Origin: Modestobacter sp. | Lineage (GTDB): Bacteria > Actinomycetota > Actinomycetes > Mycobacteriales > Geodermatophilaceae | Reading direction: 5' to 3' | DNA length: 17,598 nucleotides | Assembly (NCBI GenBank): GCA_025966175.1 | Contig: JAOPVN010000206.1 | Location: 1-17,598 of the forward strand | In this document: positions 6,748 to 15,500 of the stretch, in pieces | Numbering within the stretch: the stretch's first letter is position 1 | How the letters are laid out: each line of letters starts with the position of its first letter | The notes under the pieces: model-generated | Told to the model about the DNA's origin: nothing | Seen by the model: only the letters and a program-made list of their open reading frames with translations | Databases searched by the model: none | Translations under genes and position numbers: made by a program

Positions 6748-7218
6748 GTGTCAAAAGGCCGAAGGATTCTTGTCACTGTCTTTTCGGTGGCCCTTCTTGC
6801 GATCGGATTTTCCGCATTCACACCCGCCACAGCCCAAGCTGCCACCCACTGTTTTGCGTCCAGTTGCAACGGAGTTGACCCAATCGCCGGGGGTTGCGGC
6901 GGGGATGCTCGAAACCTTGACACAGTAACTACCGCGAGCCTAACCATACAACTAAGGTATTCGAACACATGTAATGCAGCATGGGTGAGACTGGTCGCGG
7001 GGAATGCTTGCTCTTTGGCGGCAAGTGGCCGTGTAACCAACAGCACGGGGGCGTCCACCACTATTACTGCTGGACAGTCGTGCGCTAATTATCCAGACTA
7101 TCCGTATTCCCTAATGGTCAGTGACACCACGGGTCAGACAGCTTATGCTTGCGGGACCGTCAACAACCCCCTGCCGGCTAATAATCAGTCAACTAGCGCC
7201 TGCACGAGGTCCATTTAA
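6748..7218 (+). CDS. Secreted DUF2690-type protein (left cassette)
   Basis: A 156-residue protein from GTG 6748, supported by GGAGGGA 7 bases upstream. Residues 1-31 form a classic Sec signal peptide (basic MSKGRR, hydrophobic core, cleavage near ATAQA). The mature part begins HCFASSCNGVDP and contains YSNTCNAAW at 71-79 and a GQTAYAC segment near 130-135. The C..C..DP..C spacing plus YS.TC..AW is the DUF2690 signature; the function of that family is unknown. Cysteines lie at 35, 40, 50, 75, 88, 112, 135 and 152. Six align with the right-cassette paralogue, and the extra pair (88, 112) could form one more disulfide. Codon use (CTA, ATA, AGG, TGT) is much more AT-rich than the neighbours, suggesting recent acquisition. 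It is divergent from the Rhs gene. Confidence 0.8.
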   Translation: MSKGRRILVTVFSVALLAIGFSAFTPATAQAATHCFASSCNGVDPIAGGCGGDARNLDTVTTASLTIQLRYSNTCNAAWVRLVAGNACSLAASGRVTNSTGASTTITAGQSCANYPDYPYSLMVSDTTGQTAYACGTVNNPLPANNQSTSACTRSI

Positions 7219-7264
7219 GTCTGCGGGCGCGAGCCTTCTGCCAAAGCGGCCCTTCGCGGTTCCT

Positions 7265-7731
7265 CCGGATGAGCCGGTTCCTGGACGGCACGATGATCCG
7301 GCTGCTGACCGCCCCCGCGCGGGCCGGCGGGCGCGCCGGGGTCCGGATCATGGGCGCCGGGTTCGCCATCTTCACCCGGATCATCAGCAAGATCCTCGGC
7401 GGGCAGCTGCTCAACGACATCTCTGCCTTCATCTCCGCACTGGACACCATGTTCGGCGGGTTCCGCGAGCGGGCGACGGCGACCTACGAGCTGCTCCGCC
7501 AGCCCGGGACGTCGTTCGTGGTGGTGGCCGCCCCCGAGCCCGACGCCCTCCGCGAGGCCTCCTACTTCGTCGACCGGCTGTCCTCGGAGGGGATGCCGCT
7601 GGCCGGCCTGGTGATCAACCGCACCCACCCGCCGGCGACGACGGCGCTGTCGGCCACCCGCGCCGAGGCCGCCGCCGAGGCGGTGGCCGAGGCCGGCGGC
7701 AAGGGCGCCAAGCTCGCGGCCGGGGCGCTGC
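7265..7731 (+). pseudogene. Internal fragment of a second Rv3680-type ArsA-like ATPase allele
   Basis: This stretch aligns without gaps to 3330-3796 of the intact gene, covering roughly residues 174-328. By hand I count about 43 differences in 467 bases (about 91% identity), mostly at third codon positions, with a cluster of conservative changes (RLVGAGFMLF versus RIMGAGFAIF). The P-loop half and the C-terminus are missing and there is no credible start: the ATG at 7269 is an internal methionine. The frame runs out into nonsense after 7731. The divergence is too large for a fresh duplication and looks like an allele from a related species. It begins 46 bases after the DUF2690 stop. Confidence 0.88.
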
Positions 7732-8623
7732 GAGGACGCGCTGGGACTGACGGCCTTCGCCGTCGCGCTGCTCGGGTTCGCCGGCAGCGGCGCACTGTAC
7801 CTGACTGGGGTCCTGCCCTGGTACGTCACCGTGCTGCTGTCGGCCGCCTTCGCCGCGGTCGGGCACAAGGTCGAGCACGACCTGATCCACGCGCTGTACT
7901 TCCGCCGCCGCAAGGCGGTGAGGTACGCGCTGCTGTACGCGGTGTGGGCCTTCCGCCCGTACACGATCAACCCGGTCTACCGGATCCGGCTGCACGTGCG
8001 GCACCACGCCTACTCCGGGCTGCCCGACGACATCGAGGAGGTGTCGATCACCAATGGCAGGCCCGTGGGGCGCCGTCCGGCTGTACAGCCTGCTCGACCC
8101 CTACGTGCCGGCGCTGGTACGGATTCTCCTCACCAAGCCGAAGGACGCCGAGGACGCGCTGTGGCGGCGCACCATCCTCAAGGCGAGCCTCGGCCTGACG
8201 CCGGTCGCGATCACCATCTGGTACGCGTTCCTCGCACTGCACGTGGCCTCGTGGCTGGGCGCTGATGTACCGGCCGGGCTGCTGCACGCGCTCACCGTGC
8301 TGACCGTCGTCTGGGTCGGGCCCAACGTCTGGCGCGGCTTCTGCCTGCACCTCATCAGCAGCAACATGCACTACCAGGGGGACGTCGAGCAGGGGAACGT
8401 GCTGCAGCAGACCCAGGTGTTCACCAAGTGGTACCTGGCGCCGTTCCAGGTGTTCTGCCTGAACTTCGGCAGCACCCACCCGATCCACCACTTCTACGTG
8501 GCCGACCCGTTCTACGTGCGGCAGCTGATGCAGCGCAACATCCACCCGGTGCTGGCCGCCAACGGGGTGCGCTTCAACGACATGGGCACCTTCGCCCGGG
8601 CCAACCGCTACGCGAAGGACTGA
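7732..8623 (+). pseudogene. Membrane fatty acid desaturase, 5'-truncated and frameshifted
   Basis: The frame starting at 7732 (EDALGLTAFAVALL) has no start codon context, being fused directly to the ATPase fragment, so the N-terminus is lost. It carries two iron-binding histidine boxes, HKVEH and HVRHH, separated by hydrophobic segments. Near 8050-8060 the reading shifts to the frame that gives WGAVRLYSLLDPYVPAL, continues through two more hydrophobic stretches, and holds the third box HPIHH before ending with FARANRYAKD. The three-box HxxxH/HxxHH/HxxHH order is that of integral membrane fatty acid desaturases, which introduce double bonds into acyl chains using di-iron. About 297 codons remain of a usual 320-380. 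One base fewer near 8060 would restore NGRPWGAV. A sequencing error could explain the shift but not the missing start. Confidence 0.82.
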
Positions 8624-8721
8624 CGCCACACCACCATTCCTCGGCCGGTAACTCCGGGTCGTCCGGGCAGGTCGTTGCCGGTGCTGGCCCGCCGCAAGCA
8701 CCCGCTGACTTCGCTCAGCGA

Positions 8722-9105
8722 TCACGCCGCACCTCTCGCGGCGTCGCGGCGAGGTCGAGGCCGAGGTTGCCCCGGCTCGGCCAGGACGCGCAACGTGCGC
8801 GGATCGAGGAAGAACAGCGCCGGATCGGCCACGGCATCCCCGTAAACGGTGGTGTACCCGTGTTCCTTTTCGTGCCTGATCTTCCGGTACGCGGCAAAAG
8901 TCCGCCGGGTACCGATGACGAGCAGGCTCACGACCACGATCACGATGGCGCCGCCCCAGACGTACCAGCGCCCCGGAAGGTAGGCCTCGAACGCCACCAG
9001 ACAGCCCACGAGGAACGCCGCGACCTCGTAGCGGACACCGACAACCAGCAAGATGGCAGCCGACGATCCAGGCAGCGGGACGGGCACGTCGCCGTCAGCA
9101 GTCAT
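8722..9105 (-). CDS. Small membrane protein, candidate immunity protein (right cassette)
   Basis: A 127-residue protein from ATG 9105; a GTG at 9111 would add two residues, and no strong ribosome site separates them. It lies 12 bases after the stop of the 2336-residue Rhs gene on the same strand, so it is almost certainly cotranscribed. There are two hydrophobic regions at about 16-39 and 48-66 (GGAIVIVVVSLLVIG), then a basic stretch TFAAYRKIRHEKEH, GYTT at 83-86, DPALFFLDPRTLRVLAEPG, and a Pro/Arg-rich tail. It is paralogous to the protein at 4910-5290. The position and membrane location fit an immunity protein guarding against a membrane-active Rhs C-terminal domain; this is inference. A short hairpin (8703-8720) follows the stop but lacks a U tract. 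Confidence 0.75.
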   Translation of the reverse strand: MTADGDVPVPLPGSSAAILLVVGVRYEVAAFLVGCLVAFEAYLPGRWYVWGGAIVIVVVSLLVIGTRRTFAAYRKIRHEKEHGYTTVYGDAVADPALFFLDPRTLRVLAEPGQPRPRPRRDAARGAA

Positions 9106-9117
9106 GGCCACACACGA

Positions 9118-9588
9118 TCAACACCACCACGGCCACGTCGTGCTGCCCCCAGGCTGCGGACGCCCGCCCGGACGTGCGGAGTTCCCCCGCGAAGCAGCCT
9201 CTGGCTCCCCACGTTCGTCCTCCTCGCCGCGAAAGCCCTCCGCGATCCCGTTCACGGCTCCTACGAAACCAAGTGCCACCGAGTGGACCCCGAGTGAGAG
9301 ATCCGCCATCTCGGCAATATCGCCAGCTACCCGGCCAAGGCGTGCACCGATGCGCAGGAGGCCACCTGCGGCACCCAAGACCGACGCTCCGATGTCGATT
9401 CCGCATGCAGCGCTCCAACCGGAGGAACAGTCCAACGCACCGGCCGCGATCCCGGTCCCGATGGAGACTCCTTCGAGGACTGCTGCAGCCGGCGCCCCAA
9501 CTCCCGTGACGGCGAGTCCGATGGCCACGGCACCGGTGACCGTACTGACGACCCCCAGCGTGGTGGCGATGGCCCCCTTCCAGGACCA
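9118..9588 (-). other. Variable C-terminal domain of the Rhs protein (candidate toxin)
   Basis: The 156 residues after the DPLGL boundary. They are rich in Gly, Ala, Val and Ile, with several membrane-length hydrophobic stretches (VVSTVTGAVAIGLAVTGVG, GIDIGASVLGAAGGLL), two close cysteines (in ALDCSS and SAACGI), and a charged, disordered tail ending in Cys. No nuclease or deaminase motif is visible. The left-cassette remnant carries the same domain type (GVSTIAGATAIGLA, IDCTTKVNAQCGI, ALGFAGTVNG). A membrane-inserting or pore-forming role is a guess based on composition and the membrane character of the partner. Confidence 0.55.
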
Positions 9589-12500
9589 GAGACCGAGCGG
9601 GTCGATGCTGTTGAGGGGGTTGTCGCTGCCGTAGTTGTAGGCCGCCAGAGTCCGGGCGATCGCCGGGTCGTCGGTGATGAACTGGGCCGTCGAGGGGTCG
9701 TAGTAGCGGGCCCGCAGATAGAGGAGCCCAGTCTCTGGATCGGTGTAACCCCGGCCGTAGAGAAGAGGGGTGGTCAGCGGGCCACTCTGCGAGGCGGTCT
9801 TCCCATACGCGTCGTAGGTCCATGTCCCCGCAACTGTCCCAGTGCTGCTCAGCAGCGCGACCGTGGAACCGAGCTGGTCATGCACGTAGTAGGCAACCGT
9901 CGTGCCGGCGATCTGCTCGATGGGCAGCCCACCCGGCCCATAGAGGTAGGCGGTGCCGTCGCTGAGCAGACCGTTGGTGCCCCAGACGAACCGGGTGGTC
10001 GTCGTCCCCACGGTCTTGCTGGCGCGCAAGCCGTCACCGTCATAGATGTACGTGCCGCTGCCGGCGGCCGTGGTGGCTGCGGTGAGCTCGTCGGCCTGGT
10101 TGTAGGCGTACGTGCTTGCCGCACCTGCGCTGGGCGCTGCCTTGGTGCGGCGACCGTCAGTGTCGTAGCTGTAGCCGATAGCGCCGGTCGGCGCCGTCGC
10201 GCAGCTGGTCGCCCCAGTGACGGCCGCGGCTGTGCTCCAGCACAGCTGACCGGCGGCGTCGTACTTCTGGGTGACACCGGCGTTGGTGGTGAGGTTGTTG
10301 GCCGCGTCGTAGGCGTAGCCGGTGGTTGCGCTGCCCGAGACGGCGCTCTTGACCTGTTGCAGCGCCGTGTAGGTGTAGGTCTGCGCAGCGCCGGGGAAGG
10401 CGCCTGACGGGATCTGCGAGGACAGCTGGCCGGCGTTGTCCCGGCCGTAGCCGATCGTCCCGAGGGTGGTCGAGCCACCGGCGAGCGTCGTCGACGTCTG
10501 CTGGTCCGCGGGGTTGTAGCCGGCGGTGACGACGTCGCCGTTCGGGTAGGCGGTCGTGGTCTGTGCGCCGTCGGCGTTGTAGCCGAAGGTCGTCTTCCGG
10601 CTGCTCGGGTCGGTGACGGAGGTGAGCTGGCCCGCCGCGTCGTAGCCGTTGGTCACGGTGCCCGTCGCGCCGGGGTAGGTGATCGTCTTCTGGTTGCCGT
10701 TGTCGTCGTAGCTGTAACCGACGGAGGCGCCGGCGCCGTTGGTCTGGGCGCTGACGGCGCCGTAGATGTCGTAGGTCCAGGTGCTGGTGCCGGTGCCATC
10801 GGTCATCGACACCCGACGTCCGTCCGGGTCGTAGCTGACGGCGGTGATCCCCGGCGTGGTGCGGTCGGAGTAGCTGACGCCGGTCCGTCGACCGTCCGCG
10901 TCGTAAGTGGTCGTCGCCACTGCTCCGCTGGGAGAGGTCACGGTGACCGGCTCGTCGACGGCGTCGTAGCCCACGGCCGTGGTGCGGTTGTCCGGATCGG
11001 TGGAGCTCACCTGCCGGCCCCGCGAGTCGTAGGCGTAGCTGGTGGCGGCTCCCGCGGCGTCAACCGTGGTGGCTGTCGTGCCGTCACCGTTGTAGGTCCG
11101 GCTGGTGCGCGTTCCGTCGGCCTGGTCGACCTGGATCAGCTGGCCGGCGGGGTCGTAGCCGGATCCCGTGGTGTTGCCGTCGCCGTCGGTGGCCGAGGTC
11201 TGCGCACCGTTGGCGTTGAAAACCGCTGAGCTGGTGTGGCCGAGCTGGTCCGTGGTGCGGCTGGTGTGACCCCAGGCGTCGTGGCCATATGTGATGCACC
11301 CGGCCGCGGGAGAGGTGCAGGACGTCGTCGTCCCTGCAGCCGTGCCCGTGGGGGTGACGGTGCTGGTCTGCCAGCCGCGGGCGGTGTCCCAGCCCTGCAG
11401 GGTCTTGTGCCCGAGGGGGTCAGTGAGCGAGGTGACGTCGCCAGCGGTGTCGTAGGTGGTGGTCGTGGTGTTGTTGAGTGCGTCGACGACGCGGGTCGCA
11501 TCTCCGGGGTGGGCGGCGTCGTCGTAGTAGTAGGTGATCGTCCGGGCGGGGGCGGTACCGAAGTTCCCGGTGCTGGATTCCACGACGTTGTTGGCCTGGG
11601 TCATCGTCGTGGACGTCAGGTCGCCGTAGGTGACGCTGCCGTCGTTGGTGGCACTGGAACCGGTGGCGATGTGACCGGCCTGGTCGTAGATGTTGACCGT
11701 GGCCACGCCGTTCGGGTCGATGGTCTCGACGAGGTCGCCGATGGCGTCGTAGGCGTAGTCGGTGGTGTAGCCGAGCGGGTCCGACGACGAGGTGCGGTTG
11801 CCGTGGTCGTCGTAGGTGTAGGTGGTGGTGTGGCCGGCCGGGTCGACCATCGTGCTGATCCCGAGGGTCACCGGGTCGTAGGTGTAGGTGGTGGTGCCGG
11901 CGACCGACGTGCCGTACCCGACGGTCTGGGAGGTCAGCAGCCCGCCGGAGTAGGAGTAGAGCACCTGGTGGCCGGCCGGGTCGGTGACCAGCGTCTGCCC
12001 GGCCACCAGCGACGGGGAGCTCGACGGACCGTAGGTGAACGTCGTGGCCCGCCCGTCGGGATCGGTCTGGGTGAGCACCCGCTCTCCGCTGTCGTAGGTC
12101 ATCCCGGTGACCGCGGACGCCGTCCCGCCGAAGTTGGCCGGTGAGCGCATCGAGGTCATCAGGTGCGCGGCGTTGTAGGTGTACCGGGCGTGGTCCTCGT
12201 TGCTGGGCGTGCTGCCGCTGCGGGTGGCCGTGCCGACGCCGTAGACGTCGGTGAGGTTGCCGGCGGCGTCGTAGCCGTAGCTCACGGTGCGCCCGGCGGT
12301 GTCGACGAGCGTGGTGATGTGCGCGCCGCTCCAGGTGAGGGTGTAGGCACGGCCGGCCGGGTCGGTGATCGTGGCCAGGTGGCCGGCGCTGTCATAGGCC
12401 AGCGATGTCTTGTAAGGCGTGCTGGCCCGGGCGCCGGCGAGGTCCTGCTCGGCGGTGAGCCGGCCGGTGACGGTGTCGAAGGTGAAGATCTCCCGGCCCC

Positions 12501-15500
12501 GCCGGGTGTAGACGTAGCTCGTCCCGGACTTGGTCAGAGTGGCGTCGTTGCGGGGCTCGACGGTGGAATACGTCCCTGAGGCATTGGTGAAGGCGACCTG
12601 GGATCCGTCCTCCTGGAGGATCGTGACCGCTCCGGTAGTGGCGTTGGTGACGGCGGAAAGGTGGTAGGAGTCGGTCCAGCCGTAGCCGAACGGGCCATCG
12701 ACCGCACTTCCCCCGTTGGGGCCGGCTGGGTCGGCGGTAGCCTCGGCGTAGGAGCGGGTGAAGGCCAGCGCCTCGCCGCGGCCGGGCGTGCTGAGGTCGG
12801 TGAAGGTGTCACCGAAGTAGCCGGTCGAGGTGTCCACCGGGTCACCGGCCGTCCGGCGGCCGCAGAAGCACTGCACCCATGCGGGGTTGGAGCCCTTGGG
12901 GGCGTCCTGGATCGTCGGTGGGCCGCCGATCGGGGCCCCGGGGGTGCCGCCCATGGGCACGAACGCGACGGCGTCCCAGGCGACGTCGAAGTTGGCGTAG
13001 TTCTTCCCGCTGGTGTTGACCGACGCCGACTGGTTGGTCAGCGCGACGGTGCCGCCGTTCTGCATGGCGAAGGTGCCGATGGTGACCCACTGCTCGGAGT
13101 CCCAGGCCTGGTTGACCCGGATCTTCCAGGGCGCGACGCCCCCGCCGGGGTTGATCGTGTAGACGACGTTGGTCGCCTCCGCACCCAGCGCGGGGATGTG
13201 GATCTTGATCTTGTAGTACTGGAGGCTCGGGAGGGTCGGCGTCCAGGTGCCGGAGTTGATCAGGGCCGGGTTGGTGCCGTCCTCGGTGTGGCTGAACAGG
13301 ATGTGCCCGCCGAGCCCGGAACCCAGCTGATGGGTGTCGATCGCGCCAATCGGGTCACCGTTGGCGTTGCTCCCGTAGCTGTAACTGAACGATCCGGCCG
13401 TGGTCAGGGCGGTGCTCGGACACCCCTGCAGGTTGAGGTTCGAACCGTTCTCGTCGTCGACGATGATCGCGCCGGCGGGGACGACGGACCGGTCCACGGT
13501 GCAGCTGGGCGGGTTGGGGCTGGGGTTGGCCGGTTCGGTCCCGCCGGTGACCGCATACGTGCTGGTCGCGCAACTGGTCGCGCAGTTGCTCACCCAGGTG
13601 GCCGGGGCGTGCCACCAGCACTCGTAGTCCGACAGGGTGCAGTGCCCGGCGTCCGGGGTGGTGGCGTTCGTGGTGGCCGGGTCGCACTTGTTGCCGTCCA
13701 GGGTGCAGAACGTCGTCGGCGCCGGTAGCTGCAGCCAGCTGTTGCCGCCCTGGTAGGTGGGGGTGGCGTAGGCGCTGGCGCTGTACCGGATGAGCGGGTG
13801 GGCCATCCAGCCCATGACCCGCTCCTGGTAGGCCCAGTTGCCCGGGTGCGCGGCGTCGGCGTACGTGGCCTGCAGATAGGGCAGCCGATTCGGTGGGTAG
13901 TTGGGGTTGGCCGGGTTGTTGGCCCAGCCCAGGCCCCAGGTGCCCTCCGGGCCGGTGCACGTCGGGCCGGGTGTGCAGCCGGTGGTGTTGTAGGAGCCGT
14001 TGGGCTGGATGCCGGAGTTGTAGGCCCAGGCGGCGAAGTACCAGTTCTCCAGATAACGCGGGTTGCCGTCGTTGGCGATGATCCCGTCGGTGTACAGGGT
14101 GTTCCAGGTGGACTCCAGGATCTGCAGGCCGGCGGCGATGTTCTCCTCGTAGTCCACGCCGACCTTGGTCTGGCCGTTGACCGAGAAGGTGTGCTCGCCG
14201 GTGCGCATGCCGGTGGTGACCTGGCCGATGCCGTAGCCGCAGTCGGCGCCGGCGTAGTTGATCGAGACGATGTCCCCGGCCGCGCCGTAGTAGTCGCTGA
14301 CCAGCGGGTCGCCGGCCATGCCCTTGGGTGAGTGCCAGGAGGCCTGCGACCAGTTCGACTCCTGCGCCATGATCGCGTCGTAGACCGACCTCGGCACCTT
14401 GTTCCAGGTGTCGCTGCTGGGGTGCTGCAGCGCGATCGGCGGAAAGTCCGAACTCGGGGCGTAGGCCGCCAGCCCCAGGTTGGCGAAGCCCGCGGGACGC
14501 GTGTAGGCGCTGCCGGTGAGCAGACCCTGCTCGGCCATCTGCGACGCCCAGTTCACCTGCGCCGGGGACGGCTGCATGACCTGCCGGTTGGCCGCCAGCC
14601 TCGGCACCGCGCAGGTCGGCGTCTGCGCCGCCGCCGTGGTGACCGCGGCCGGGGTCGCGAGCAGAACCGTAGGAGCGACGAGGAGGCTCGAGGCGCCCGA
14701 GCCCAGCAGGTCATGGTGGGAGGACGTCGGCGCAGCCGTGGCGCTCGGGGTCGTCACCTGACCCGAGGTCGACGGGGCCGAGGACGACGGCGCGGCGGTC
14801 GACGCGGCCGGCGACGAGGGGGCTGCGCTCGAGGGAGCCGGTGTCGTGGGCTTCGACGACGACGACGACGACGACGGCGTCGTGGGCTTGGGCGTCGGCG
14901 CCGCTACGGGGGCTGCATCGCCCTTGGGCTGCGGCTGGGCTGCCGACTCCGGCGGAACCGTCGCATCGGTCGCACCCGGCGGCTCGTAGCTGGCCGCGCT
15001 CTGCACCGGCGCCGTAAGAGTGGAGGGGCGGGCGTTCTTCGCCAGCTTCTTCGAGCGGGTCGCCAGCAACAGCGGGACCTCGCTGTCCCCACTGGTCGGG
15101 GCACCGAGCAGCGCATCGCCGTCCAGCGACGCGGTGGTCGATCCAGCGCCCAGGGCACCGTCGTCGACCGCGCGCACCCCCGCGGCCGACAGCGCGTCGT
15201 CCTTCGTGGAGGTGGCGCCGGCGAGAACCGAGTGACCCCCGCGGCCCTGGTACAGCGCCAGCCGCGTCCGCTTGCCCGAGGCCAGCGTGGCCAGAGTGCC
15301 GTTGTGCTCGTGCTGAGCAGTCGCCTTGTCCGCGCCGTCCAGGGCCAAGAAGTCCACGCCGCCGTCCGCCGAGGGGTGCAGGTCGTAGACATCACCTGCG
15401 GCCTGAGCGATGACGGTCGGCTCCCCGGTCGGCGGGACCGCGACCACCGTCGAGCCGACCGCGCCCACGATCCCGGTGGACGTCGGAACGGCGGAACTCA

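Noticed and set aside
8703..8720. Hairpin CGCTGA-loop-TCAGCG as a terminator after the right candidate immunity gene
   Set aside because: Only a 6-bp stem with no U tract; too weak to list as a terminator.
9600..12850. Repeated DNA across the Rhs core as a possible tandem repeat array or CRISPR
   Set aside because: The repetition is protein-level YD repeats with variable spacing, without conserved repeat-spacer structure.
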